DNA of 64,000 nt from Haliotis asinina (GCF_037392515.1 NC_090291.1:30862001-30926000), one strand, 5' to 3'. Positions 24,154-36,095 are shown, counted from the stretch's first letter. Made by a program: numbers and translations. Notes: generated by a model from the letters alone, not told the origin.

Positions 24154-24392
24154 GCAGCGCTGTCCAGATGGTTGACCTGATGCTGTGGCCTCACGCTGAA
24201 AGGTTTGAAGCCATGGCCCAGTTGGTGAAAGAAGCAAATGTGCCAGCAGATCGGTACCCAAACTTTACCAAGTGGATCGAAAACATGGGGACAGTGCCAG
24301 CAGTACAGAAATGTCGCTGGGATACACCGTCACACATCCATTTCATTGAAACAGCCAAAGCTGGTAAACCAGACTATGACGTCGGACTTTGA
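24154..24392 (+). CDS. GSTO: GST omega, exon 5 and stop
   Basis: This exon encodes SAVQMVDLMLWPHAERFEA, then RYPNFTKWIENM and a C-terminal tail ending DYDVGL before TGA. The MVDLMLWPHAERFEA helix is characteristic of the omega class (compare ID.L.WPWFER in vertebrates). The acceptor is TTTTACTTCAG. The degraded second copy of this exon is split by a MITE at 30541-30670. Confidence 0.94.
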
Positions 24393-24922
24393 ATCTGAAT
24401 CAGTATGTTCACAGAACCTTGCAGATGACCATATAATGGAGTGTGTAGCGCAAGTGTTATGTCAGAATCGTTCTGGTCTCACACGGCTACACGATCTGCA
24501 CACCCTACAGTATAAGGAGCACTAGGCTGGTCAAGATGAAATCCTCCTATGATGAAGGTTTTGGGCCAAAGACGATTTGCTTTTCACACTTTAAAATTTA
24601 CAGCATTACAAATCTGTCTTAACAACACAAGGACCTTGCAGGCATAGTTAAACAAGGCAACGAACATTGGAAGTATTACTTTGAACAAAACACCTAAAAG
24701 GTTATGCGTTTTATTACAGCTATCTCCTTCGGATTAGGGCATTTTGTGAGTGATATGTACTCTCTGATCTATAGTACATGCATTCGTGGTGCTGTGGATT
24801 CATCGTCAAGATGTATCTCCGGGTTTTCACATGAAGTGACATTCATTTGTCAGTGTAAGGTCGTTGCTTGTATGATGAAATTAATGAAAAATGATACCTT
24901 TGGAGCTTCAGATTTTTGTCTT

Positions 24923-24928
24923 AATAAA
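24923..24928 (+). terminator. Candidate polyadenylation signal of GST omega
   Basis: AATAAA lies 531 bases after the stop codon. It is the first canonical hexamer I see downstream, and it is not confirmed by any transcript. Confidence 0.35.
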
Positions 24929-25084
24929 TCTTGTTCACCGAATTTGGTATTAGTTTATGTCATTCACATGCTACGAGATGCACGAGGAGCGGACATGTTT
25001 TGTGTGGAGATGCTGAGAGGTATTACAGAGAAGGTAATGTACGAGGGACAAGAAATGACGGATAATCTGAAAGAGCAATGTTTC

Positions 25085-25215
25085 ACGCCGCTTTTAGCAA
25101 TATACTCTCAATATCACTTGTGGGGACAACGGAAATGGGTTTCACACATGGGGAATCGAACTCAGGTCTTCAGGGCGACGATCGCGAGAGAACACTTTAA
25201 GCACTTGGCTAGCCC
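25085..25215 (-). mobile_element. SINE family 2 copy between the GST copies
   Basis: On plus it reads TTCACGCCGCTTTTAGCAAT, GGGTTTCACACATGGGGAAT and GTCTTCAGGGCGACGATCGC, the reverse of the family tail, body and head. It lies outside the homologous parts of the two GST copies. Confidence 0.75.
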
Positions 25216-25976
25216 ACATGACTCACAAACTATACTTCAGGAGAGAGAAATAATTGGTTCTTTATCATTGTTGTACTGGTCACTGTCAAATATAACCATA
25301 AAAAGGTAAGTACATTCTGACATTCATTCTTTGTACGAGCGTGGAACACACAGTTCCATATACGATGTTTGAAACTCCGTAGAATTACAATCCAGCTACA
25401 TTATTATTCTCCGATGGTCAAACACTTCAATGAAACGGCATCGAGTTCTAGGAATATGAAAAATTTGGCATCGAGAATCTTTTTCTTTGGAATTAGTATC
25501 AATATTAAGTATTTCAACGTAAATGCTACAGGATAATCCTAGGTAGACACACACCTGCAGTGAATATCTGGACTGTGCAAAACATTTACCAAACCAGAAT
25601 GCTCAAGCCACACGAGAACTGAAGTGGACTGGCAACTGAATATTCCACAACGAGTAGATTGTGCTTCTTCATCGTGACGGGGATTCTGCACATATGGAAC
25701 CGTGACGGAGTTGAACTCATTCACAGACAACATCGCCATTACTGAAAAAACCTACGCAGCCAGTGAGAATATGTATTTTTTCAGCATGGTGTCTCAAGTG
25801 ATAGCCATGGCATTGCCATGTTTGTTGCAATAGAGGGTTACATATGTTGTTGATTTAATACACCAGATGCGCGTATTCCAGCTCAAGGATGTTTAAGCAT
25901 GGCCTTTTCAACTTTTGGTCAGTTAACTGTGGCGTGTAGGTGATGAAATGTGTTTGTATACATGCGCAGTGTCCCG

Positions 25977-25999
25977 AGTCTTGGGGGGGGGGGGGGGGT
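25977..25999. repeat. Poly-G run
   Basis: Fifteen or so consecutive G follow GTCTTG. It is a possible slippage or assembly-error site. Confidence 0.8.
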
Positions 26000-26344
26000 C
26001 TGTTCACAGGTTTCTTCGGGGCATTGAGTCTGATTTTGTCGCTATGTGATTAGATATTGATTCGCTGTTGTGAAATAACGTCTAACGCCATAGGGGACTG
26101 AGTGCCTTGTCGGTACTTGCGTTTGGATGAATTGTATAGAGTGCGGTCATGTTGTTGTGGACTGGATGAGAGTCTGAGTAAATAACAGAGTCGTATTTTC
26201 TGATTTTGTATGACATGCAAATGGAACTGTGATCGAGTGGATACTGTTTAAGATGAGCGGATGAGGAACACACCAAGACTGAGCTGTACATATAAAGTAT
26301 TTAACTCGTATTTAACTCGGATCATCACAGTCTACCCTACTGAA

Positions 26345-26460
26345 TCACTCATTACGGGTAGCGCAGTGGCTAAAGCGTCATGTCAAAAACCCGGAACAAT
26401 GTTTGAAACTCATTTCTGGTGTGAAGACAACACACTCTCACATAAACGTTCATTATATTC
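26345..26460 (+). mobile_element. SINE family 2 copy, shared with copy 1
   Basis: The head is GGGTAGCGCAGTGGCTAAAG, with ACTCATTTCTGGTGTGAAGA in the body. It is in the same position as the copy at 19562-19690 in the other GST duplicate. Confidence 0.7.
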
Positions 26461-26964
26461 ATTATATTTGTTGAGTTCTAATCATTGAGTGTATATATAA
26501 TCTATATAGATATCCTTTGTATATTGCTTAGGGCCACGTGTTTTATTGGTCTGTTAAAGGGTTACATTCAGTGAATTATTTTCATTTTTTTATGTTCAGC
26601 GTTGCATATATCGTTTATGTTACTAAGGTCTAAATATTTCATGGGCAATTAAATGAAAGATTTTCACTGAAAAATGAAAGAAAATTTAATTATACATTAA
26701 CGTCGTTCCAGTCCTATTATTTGTAAAAAAATAATATGCAGAATACTTTCCATATTTTCTAGCGAGCGTTGTGTGGAAATATGACAAAGCTTTGTTACAT
26801 AGGAAACGAATAGAAATTCAGGAGTACTGTCCACTCTATGAAAAGAATTTAAGCGAAAATAAATGTTTTTGTAACACGCACTTTAATTCATGTTTGAGTC
26901 GGTAAAGAAAAGAGTTAATGAAACAGAACAAATTTCAGAGATTTGCGAACAGATCCATGTGGAC

Positions 26965-27112
26965 CACAGGGGCTTGTAATGCTAAACCTTCCATCACGAT
27001 ATCTACTGTGACTACCTGGATCTTAGCACTATATTTCATTTATATAGCGCTAAGACCCCGCTAGTGACAGCACATACCTTGCTGGCACTTCTTAGCGTTA
27101 CAAGCCCCCGTG
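26965..27112. mobile_element. hAT-like MITE with perfect 8-bp target duplication
   Basis: The ends are CACAGGGGCTTGTAATGCTAA-like on the left and its complement TTAGCGTTACAAGCCCCCGTG-like on the right. The exact repeat ATGTGGAC flanks both sides (26957-26964 and 27113-27120). At 148 bases it has no coding capacity. The other GST copy has the uninterrupted site. Confidence 0.85.
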
Positions 27113-27399
27113 ATGTGGACGGTAACATGAAAAAGCAAACGGGGATGACGATGGTACGTATCTGTAAACATTAAGTCTAGACTGTCACTTGACTGACCCT
27201 CGATGATGTGATTTGTAATAAAATGTCATTTCTGCGGTTGTAAGAATATTTGGTTTCAAAGTCTGCCTTCCCTCCCCTCACCCCGGGCAAGATAAGAGTC
27301 TACAGCATGAGGTTTTGCCCTTTTGCTGAGAGGGCCAGATTAGTTTTGCATCACAAGAACATTGAGTGAGTATACACCATAGGCTGTGCCTCTGTACTG

Positions 27400-28050
27400 A
27401 CAGTGAGGCAAATGTTACTGTTGGATATAAGAGTGTGAATACACTCCAGTGTTCCACAGCGATCTCGTCCTTGAGAGTAGAAGAATAAAGTGTGTATGCA
27501 TCACAAACTGAGACTGGTTCCAGTGAGAAAGAATGCATTCATATGCTGAGAGAGCGAAACTGGTTCTAGAGAAAATGAACTTAATGTGAGTGAACACTCG
27601 AGGGTCCCTCAATATGCTTAGAGAACGAGATTAGGTCAAGAAAATAGGAACATAAAGTGTGTATACATCGCAAATTACTAGTATGTCCTGTTGTTGGGCG
27701 ATCGAGACTATAGGAACATAGGGAGAATATATGCTCGAGGATTCGCCCTTACGCTAAGGGAGCAAAACTTGTCCTGAGGAAAATGGACATAGTCCATAGT
27801 CCACATTGATAAATACTTGAGGTTTCATCCAATGCGGAGTGAAGGGGTGAAACTGGCTCAAGACAACAGGAACACAGTGAAAGTAAACACTCGAATTCCG
27901 CCCCTATGCTGACAGGTCGAGGCAAGTTCAGTGAAATAGAAACATAGTGTAAGTAAACACTCGAGGTTTGGGCCCAGAGATCGAGACTAGTTAAATTAAA
28001 AAAAGAAACTTAGCGTGAGGACACACACAAGGTACAGTCCCTTCGGCCAA
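27400..28050 (+). repeat. Tandem array resembling the GST catalytic exon and donor, copy 2
   Basis: About nine degenerate units of about 70 bases continue directly from pseudo-exon 2. The clearest unit, near 27541-27610, reads ATGCTGAGAGAGCGAAACTG, GTTCTAGAGAAAATGAACTT and ATGTGAGTGAACACTC, which parallels exon 2 and its donor. Later units have drifted further. Confidence 0.6.
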
Positions 28051-28796
28051 GACTTTGTTCCATCCCTTGAGAACATTTCGAACACATTAGCTGTTTTTAT
28101 TAAAAAAAACAAACAAACAGATTTTGTATTTATGATGAATATTTTTGACTGAAACGGCTAGTTCATAACAAAACTTGTTTTATCAAAAACACGTACCATA
28201 TTTATATTGCATTGATGGTGAACATTCACTGAAAAGTTTTTTTCCCAGACACGAGGTAGTGAACACTGATCTGCTGCACAAGCCATCTTGGTTGCTGGAC
28301 AGAAACCCGCCCAACGGCACTGTACCCATCCTAGAACAAGATGACAAGTGACCTATGAATCTCTGATCTGCTCTGATTACGTGGGTGAAGCGTACCCCAA
28401 CAACAAACTGACCCCCACTGACCCGTACAGAAGAGCCCAGGACAGGATCATTGTGGAACAGTTCTCAAAGGTAATAACTTCGTTAATTGATATTTGAATA
28501 ATACAATCTGTCCATAAACTTAAATAACACCAGCAGTCCAATGCACATTCAAGGAATAGCGTTTGTGTTACTGTAAAAAAATCTTATAAAGACAACCTCA
28601 CATTTCTAATTCTCAACGAGTGACGAATATGAAAACCTATCAAGCGACAGTACAAAAGTGACGCAATGTGCCTTCGAATATATCTTGGAGAACAAATGTC
28701 ATGAGCTCAGGAGATCATATGATTTTCAATTTACCAGGCAGATTGGAGAATGCAATGTGAATTAACTCTTCTTTACAAACTTTAACTCTTAAACGT

Positions 28797-28960
28797 CCTC
28801 TCACTCAGTTATATGGCGGCAGTCTGTAAATAATCCAGCCTGGACCAGATAATCCAGTAATGCAATGGGGAATCGATGACGTGTGCCTGATCACCCGATC
28901 CCTTTAATCGCCTCTTACAAGTATGGGTTACTGAAGACCAGCTCTAACCCTGATATTCAA
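28797..28960 (-). mobile_element. SINE family 1 copy in pseudogene intron 3
   Basis: On plus it reads ATATGGCGGCAGTCTGTAAA, CCTGGACCAGATAATCCAGT and GTATGGGTTACTGAAGACCA. It is missing from copy 1, so it was inserted after the duplication. Confidence 0.8.
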
Positions 28961-30540
28961 AGGTGCTGTTGTTTACCAAATGGATTGTAGTTTGTGTGTA
29001 TGGGGAGATGAGAAATTGCTCTACGATGCTAGTGTTGATGACATATTTTAGGGAAATGTCTCATTGTATGTGTGACCTTATAGGGAACCTTACTCCCCGC
29101 AACGTGCCCAAGTATACAAGTATACTTGTTGTGTAGGGCACATAAATTAGCTCATACTTGCAACCGTCGAGAATCTAGTGTTACGGCCTGAATTTGTATA
29201 TAATTCACTGGAAGAAAAGTGTCCCATCTCTCATCCGAGTGCTCATTTCAGGCAGTGCCCTTTTTGTGTAAGATGCCTTACCGCAAAGAAATGCCAGCGG
29301 AGGCTATTAAAGGACTCCCTGCATGAAGCTTTTGGTCAAGTGAAAAGGACACATGCAAAGAGAGGAGCCCTGTTCGTTGGTGGTAAGGATATCTTCGCCT
29401 ATACTTGTCAAGGAAAACGATTATGCTAGAAATTGTGATAAGAGGTGAGCTGCGGATTAAAACGTCTGAAATCCACTTCATGGAGGGAAACACAATAATA
29501 AACATCGCTTTACGGCACATTTACTCCAATGGACGTAAGTCTGTCATACCCCGAAACGAATATATCCAAGAAGGCTTATGCATTTCTAGAATGTATGGCA
29601 AATCAAGGTTACCACAATTTCATGAAAATGGATTATATCATTTCAGAGGCAAGAGATTGTTCATAAAGAGGCACTAGGTACTTTTTAGAAATGTTAATTA
29701 AGAAATACAGTTCGCTCTACCGCCATGTATAGTGTAATACAGCACACGTTTACCCTGAACTAGCCAGAACAAAAAAGGTTAAGCCTATTTCAAAATACGA
29801 TGTGATGCTGTGGAAAGGCTAGGCTAGCATTATTCGGAAGACCAATAAATATTTAAAGAATATTCATCTAGTAACAGATGTACTGATATATTAATCATTT
29901 GTATTGTATTTTCAATTAAAGGACATGTTGTTAAGGTATGATGGTACTGCTTTTTAAAGCAAAACAACTATCCGTATCCTGTTAATACAATACTTTTAAA
30001 CTGAGGTTTCAGTTCAACGATCATGTCACCATAGAACTGTTACTTCTGATTTCCACTTTTAAAAAGAAGGAAACGGGAAAAAAGGTACCTTGTTTAAGTA
30101 ATAAGATAATTTCAATAATTGTTTGGCTTTTGAAAATCACTGAACCAAATTAGTTTTTGAAAAGAAAATCCTCTCGGAAAACCTTTACTGGCAAACTATA
30201 CTGGGGGCGCTTAACATGTTGTTCTAAGTATTACAGTTAAGTACAAATGCTGCGATTTAGTTACTGTAGGGGGCTGTGTTAGTCGATGACAACTGACATG
30301 CATCATAACGTTGGTTACCAAGGATACATTTGATCACGAGGAAGCAGACGAGAATTGCATGGTAATGTCAATACAGTGTGACGTCATGCATGAGATATAC
30401 TTCATCGGCTGATGAAATACTATCGGCCCCTTTGATATTTTAGCGAAACATCGTAGAATTTATATTCGGAAGTTGATCCTTATCAATGTCTTCTACTTAC
30501 ATTTCAGGCAACTCAGTTCAGATTGTTAACATCATGATTT

Positions 30541-30670
30541 GGCCCCATTTCGCAAATCTTTCGTAAGCCTAAGATCTCGTAACTTTTCTCGTAAGACTCT
30601 TACTTCCTGTGTTAGAGCAAGAATACCAGGAGAAAAGTTACGAGATCTTAAGCTTTGTGAAAAGGGGCCC
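30541..30670. mobile_element. Palindromic MITE inside GST pseudo-exon 5
   Basis: The left arm contains TAAGATCTCGTAACTTTTCT and the right arm its complement, and both ends carry GGCCCC. The element separates CAACTCAGTTCAGATTGTTA from GTGAAGGAAGCGAGAGTCAC, which are contiguous in the functional exon apart from about 25 bases. The target duplication is unclear because the exon itself has GGCC at this point. Confidence 0.7.
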
Positions 30671-30963
30671 TGCTAGTGAAGGAAGCGAGAGTCACGGTTG
30701 ATACCCGAAGTTTACCAAGTGGATTGAAATCATAGGGAAGGTACCAGCTGTCAGACGTGTACCTGGGATACACCGTCATCTGCCCATTTCATGGAAACAA
30801 CCAGAGATGGAAAACTAGACTATGACATGGGAGTTTGAATGTGCATCGTTACCATGCCCGGAATGATTAACAACGACATTAATCTTATTGTTATGATGAC
30901 AAATGATACCAGAATTAATTTAATATCGATATAATAGTATCGCTTATTCGCCATATGATATTA

Positions 30964-31077
30964 TACTGAACAGCAAAAGAAACACAATTCTCGAAGAAAA
31001 TGAAATCTCATAAAACGTAAGCCTTCATCTTTACGTTTTCTGTTTAAAAAATAAGTTGTTTCTTTTGCTGATCAGTA
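30964..31077. mobile_element. Short mariner-type MITE, copy 2
   Basis: The ends TACTGAACAGCAAAAGAAAC and GTTTCTTTTGCTGATCAGTA are inverted and TA-bounded, matching the element at 4023-4130. It lies just downstream of the GST pseudogene. Confidence 0.75.
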
Positions 31078-31204
31078 TATTTCACGCGGCGTTAAATGTC
31101 TTTACCGAATGCATTTCGTGATATCCACAAAAATGTGTTATCACCATAACGATAATATTATGATTAAAAATAAGTACTGACATCAGTAAACTGGAAACAA
31201 ATGT

Positions 31205-31480
31205 GAAAAAGTGTCGCTCTCAATTTTTATTCGGTAGAAAGGTCTTCGGCCAACGTACAGTGTTAACATATGAAATACACTAATGGGTTGCTGTCAAACA
31301 AATGAATTGAGTAAAATTAACATAAGTTGAGATGGACAGTAAATGGGTTGGATTATCATTTTGAAGAAATTGTCTTGCTATAATAACCCAGTCATACTGA
31401 TACAATATCATTATGACCGGATTAATGCAGTTAAAGCTGGCATGGCTTCGATATTTTGCTTCCAACTTCACAATCTCTGT
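31205..31480 (-). mobile_element. LINE 3' tail, reverse orientation
   Basis: The minus strand matches 16790-16950, including CATTTACTGTCCAT, TTTGACAGCAACCCAT, TTCATATGTTAACA, TGGCCGAAG and CGAATAAA. It is a second truncated copy of the same LINE family. Confidence 0.65.
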
Positions 31481-33374
31481 TGTCGCACCTTCTCATTCAA
31501 CTAAACGTGGTGTAATACAATAACATAGTGAAGTCCTTATTCGACATAGCAACCTTCTAAAACGAATATCTTCATGGTCAACTTCATCTGCTCCTGTCTT
31601 GTCTGAAGCTACCGCTTGGGGGTTGGTGCCATGGTGCTAATGACGTCGAACTTTCAAGGACAAACTCTCCTCGTGCGACGCGCTCACTGACATGCAACCT
31701 GATTAAAATCTCATCCTACTTCTAACAAACGCAGAACCAAAACCAGTCAATTACAGGTCACGCTAACACAAGCAACCACTAACCACATATCAGGACCACA
31801 GTATCTCCACATTCAATGGAATTACATTTAGGGAAATACTTTGCATTGTCCATGAGAAGTGTTACCATGCACTATAAACCTTTATACTTGGCTTGTTGAG
31901 TTTCCAAAACATAAAACGAAAATTTTACAAAATGGCATTAAAAGTCAAGAGGGTCTTTTGAAAATAGTGCCGAAAATCTGAAAAGAGTTGCTGAATGGCT
32001 GGCAATGTCACTGACATGCATTTGTCAACGTGACATTGTTGTATTTACAGTCAAACTGTGACATTACACACTTGTGCATCTTCTGATAATGTGAACTTGG
32101 TGTTCGAAAATACGATGTAACATACGATTGTTTTATGTCAATCAGAAGAATCTAGAGCTAATTGCATTTATATGTTTCTGTCCAAACTTCATGGTGATTT
32201 GCAAATGTCTGAACCAGATCAACGAGGGCCTGACAATGTGACCATGATTCACCGACTACTACTTCTCTGAGTTTTTACAGTTTGGTGCATCTTATATTTC
32301 ATGTCATATTTTCTGTGGCACTATGAGCGGTGTCGTGATAGGTCCTTCAAACTTCCATGTTTGAACATAAAGTACAGTATAATGAATTAAAGATTTTGCC
32401 TGATCCACTATGTCCTGAATGTAGATAAAAAGTCGGTTAATCGGTTACAGTGTTTATATAACGTGTAAGAAGTATTCTGTGTGTGTTTGATAAATCGTGT
32501 GTTTGGGTGAATTTCTTTACAGACTCGTGGACTTCCTAAAACTGATTGTTGGGTCTGTTAGCATGGTAAATGAGGCTGATTCACACCATTCTATGGTTAT
32601 TGCTGATAATAGGTCCACTTGGAAAGACGGTGTGGATACTTTTGTGCTTGCGTAATGAGTTAGTTTAGTAAAATACCGCTTTTATTAGTATTAAAGCAAG
32701 ATCAGGGGTGTCCTCACATGAGAACCATATCCCATACGAGCTACAGCTTAAAACAACACATGTTGTGGTCCAGTGTACAGATTAACTACATGCTGTCACC
32801 TGCGGTTGCTAATGGATTTGCCAAACAGAGAACAAATAAATATCAAACATACAAAATTATATAGATAATTTTTAGACACATCGATAGTTCCTCTATACAT
32901 AAGTGATAATTTAGAGTCACTTTCATCTTCATAGCAGTGCTCGGAGGTTTTCCTCATGTAATCTCCAACAATGATTTAAACAGTATTTTATTTTCCCAAA
33001 GACGTGTCATATACAATAATAAAGGAAAAAGGGATAAGCAAATAGGCCACATCGGCCTGTGTAAATTCTCCTAAACATAATTTTACAAAGAATAAATATA
33101 TAAATACATTTGTGGAAATGAAGAATTCGATAATCTCAAACTAGGTACACCATATCATACCGCACTTTATGGAAAACGTTTAGTATCATTTAAGAAATTA
33201 TTAAACGATTTTATTATTAATTCATTTACATACTAAGACAAAGACTCCTCGCCGCTTAGAATACCATGCAGACTTATATTATTTTGATAGAAGTATTTAA
33301 TATTAAATTTAAACCTATCATATAGAGGACACTGAAGCAGATAATGGAAAGGACCCTTTCGGGTGCTTCAACAA
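31481..33374. other. Intergenic, no assignable gene
   Basis: A short SINE-tail fragment lies near 32656-32700. The rest is AT-rich and holds no supported gene. Confidence 0.35.
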
Positions 33375-35570
33375 GAACAGGCTCGGCTCACTTCTGAATT
33401 TTACAAATGGTTCTGGAAGGATCTCAACAAAAACCATTTACATGTTATTTATTACTCTTTTGATACAGGTGAATTATCTATTACTCAAAAACCAAGGACT
33501 TATAACCTGTATCCCAAAGGGAAATAGACCTAAACAATTTATCAAGAATTGGAGACCAATCGCACTCCTTAATGTTTACCATAAGTTAGCTTCAGCTGTT
33601 ATTGCTCAAAGAATATAATCTGTCTTGCCACATTTGATCAATGAAGATCAAAAAGGATTTATGGCAGGCCGTTATACTGGCGAAGCCACCCAGCTTATTT
33701 ATGCCATCATGCATGCATAACACTGAAACCTACCAAATCCCAGGATTGCTTCTTCAAGTAGACTTTGAAAAAGCGCTTGATACAGTTTACTGGAAATATA
33801 TTGATAAAGTACTAAGTTTTATCAAGTTTGGCCCTCTAATAAAAAATGGATAAATATACTCTACAAGAATATAAAATCTTGTATTCTTGTGAGTGGATTT
33901 GCTACACCTTTCTTTCCAATATCTCGTGGCTGTCGTCAAGAAATCATCGCCATTATGCTGAGAAATGATAACACGACTATTAAAGGTGTAACAATTGGAC
34001 ATATTGAATATATTCTCTCACAATTTGCAGAAGAGGCAACTAAATTTATTGTTCTCGATGGAACTGAGAAATCTTTATATGCAACAATTAATGAATTAAC
34101 TTTCGAATTCTTTGCTAGGTTTTCGGGAAAATGATATGGATCGGATCTAAAAAGCGATCACAACTATGTAACAAATAAAACATTGAATGGGCAGAGAGGT
34201 TTAATTTGCTAGGAATAGGCTTTCATGCACACTTGGATGTAATGCTAAAAAAACTGTAATAGCAATAAAATACAAAACATCAAATTGAATGACAATCTGG
34301 TCATTCAGGACATTACCTCCACTAGGAAGAAACAGAATACTGAAATCACTTCTCTTGCCTAAACTGTACCATCTCTTCTCAACACTACCTAATCCAACTC
34401 AGATTATAGTTGATGAACTGCAAAGGAACTGTTTTCAGTCTGTTTGAGTTGAAAGACTGACAAAATAAAGAGAGAGAAATTGTATTGTACGATGGAGGAA
34501 GTAAAGTACCACATACCTTTAAAACAATTCTATCCCAAAAAGAATCTTGTTAAATGACTCAAACCTAAAAATCATTTTTTCATATATCTCCGTCCGCTAC
34601 CTGTTTCTTTGAAATCGACCCAAGCCGAATAAGAGCATATGTACATAACACGAATAATCCTTTTTGGAGCGATGTACTTACGGCTTGGGCAGATCACACT
34701 GAAAACTTATTGGAACAATCACCATGTGTTGAGGAAGTTCTGACATTTCCTTTCTGGTTCAACAACAAACTAATGATTGGCAATCAGACACATTTCTACT
34801 CAGACTGGTACAAGAAAGGAGTAAGGTCAGTCAAAGATCTACTCGATAATGATGGAAAATATTTAGATTTCAATGAATTCGTAACTAAATTTCATTGCAG
34901 TGCCAATTTCGTATCTTATCAAAGTATGATCAATTGTGTTAAACACCTGCAGAAATATTATAATCTTGCTCCCTTTAATTCAGATCACGTAAATTATAAC
35001 TACCTATAGCACCTTACTATATTCATAAACTGTTACAGTCTGATAAGGGTAGCAAGTTGTTTTATATCACTCTCCTCCCGTTAAAAGTCAAGAAATCAGC
35101 CTTAAATTTAAAATGGGAAATCTACAACATTATTCATTCCATTTAGATGTACACAGAGTACAGAATTAAGATGGTTCCAAATGAAAATTATTAACAATAT
35201 CTTAGGCACAAACTATGATCACCATGAAATAAAAGCTAGCGACTCATCCCTGGCTATTGTGTAGCTATTGCAAAATTTTCAATGAAACTATTTTACACCT
35301 TTTTGGGACTGTAATATGATAAATAGACTTTGGAAGCAAATTGAAGAGTGGGTCATGTCTGATGCTGGAATAAACTGCAGAGCAATATACATATATGTCT
35401 ATGACTTATCATACCATGACATACCGGTGAATACATATCAGGGCCTGATTTAATGCATCTTTACTTGCACTGATGCATCCCAAATTTACCAAATGAAAGG
35501 TGCAAGTCAGTCTTTGAGAAATACATCAACAATAAGTCTACAACATGTAACATGTGACAAGCAAACACAA
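33375..35570 (+). mobile_element. Tx1-like LINE (L1 superclade), 5'-truncated and degraded
   Basis: Reverse transcriptase pieces appear in order: FIKNWRPIALLNVYHKLAS, INEDQKGFMAGRYTGEATQL, LLLQVDFEKALDTVYWKYID (motif A), SGFATPFFPISRGCRQ and IEYILSQFAEEAT, where the catalytic YADD has decayed. These are followed by LEQSPCVEEVLTFPFWFN, DWYKKGVRSVKDLLDN and the C-terminal LFWDCNMINRLWKQIEEWV. Several stops, small deletions and frame changes interrupt it. The endonuclease half and ORF1 are absent. The word order and motifs fit the Tx1-like L1 group common in molluscs; the clade call is from memory. Confidence 0.8.
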
Positions 35571-35580
35571 TAACCACTGG

Positions 35581-35715
35581 GCTAGTTAGTGTGTGCTTTT
35601 CTTCCTTCAGAAATATCCATCATGTATTCTGTCGTTTTGTATTCTGTTGAGTAACTGCTTTCTTGTTATATCCCGCTGTTTCAAAATCGAAATTACTATT
35701 TGTCTTCTCGTTGCT
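35581..35715. repeat. 135-bp direct repeat, first copy
   Basis: It starts GCTAGTTAGTGTGTGCTTTT and ends TTGTCTTCTCGTTGCT. It is almost identical to 36211-36346, about 630 bases downstream, with only a few substitutions and one extra A in the second copy. Confidence 0.9.
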
Positions 35716-35772
35716 GGGCTGGGCTATAACCATTGGGCTAGTACCCCTCACCCCATCCCCTCCTTCCCGCCC

Positions 35773-35820
35773 CACACACCCACACCCACACCCACACCCA
35801 CACCCACACCCACACACACC
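35773..35820. repeat. (CACACC)n microsatellite
   Basis: CACACCCACACCCA repeats. The open frames across it are artefacts. Confidence 0.95.
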
Positions 35821-35924
35821 CTTGCGAATGAAGTAAGGTAAGGTAATGAGGTAAGCATGTGCATATATGTATCAAAATCAAATAAAAACCCTATATTAAG
35901 GGATAACTAACGAGATACCCGGTC

Positions 35925-36095
35925 AGGTCAGGCTCGGTGAACCGGTTCATGCATGTCAGCGTTTCCGTAGACGTGGACCGATGCTCATGATGTCAATCAC
36001 TTAGTGGTCTGATCCAGACTATATTTTGTAAAGAAAGTCGCTGGAGCATTGTCCAGCACGGTGTTAAGCTGCCGACCGCAAAAAGGAGCGATAAT
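35925..36095 (+). mobile_element. SINE family 1 copy between the direct repeats
   Basis: It contains GATGCTCATGATGTCAATCA, GTCTGATCCAGACTATATTT and GGTGTTAAGCTGCCG. It is strongly diverged and lacks a visible head. Confidence 0.6.

Larger units (their letters stand above)
25738..30838 (+). pseudogene. GSTO: Tandem duplicate of GST omega, degraded
   Basis: All five exons have remnants in order: 25738-25762, 27260-27365, 28249-28470, 29252-29382 and 30508-30838. Upstream sequence from about 25550 also matches copy 1 upstream of exon 1. The start codon is ATT, exon 2 has lost the CAG acceptor position, and exon 3 has a three-base insertion and a one-base deletion that leads into a TGA. Exon 4 has length changes and a stop, and exon 5 is interrupted by a palindromic MITE. 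Exon 2 still encodes [15 protein letters not shown], so decay followed a period as a gene. The duplication starts near 18840/25550; the spacing between matching points varies from about 5.9 to 6.7 kb because of later insertions. Confidence 0.88.

Noticed and set aside
24704-25309. 201-codon open frame after GST omega
   Set aside because: It starts in the probable GST 3' UTR, runs across the AATAAA signal and into a reverse SINE at 25085-25215, and has no known domain.
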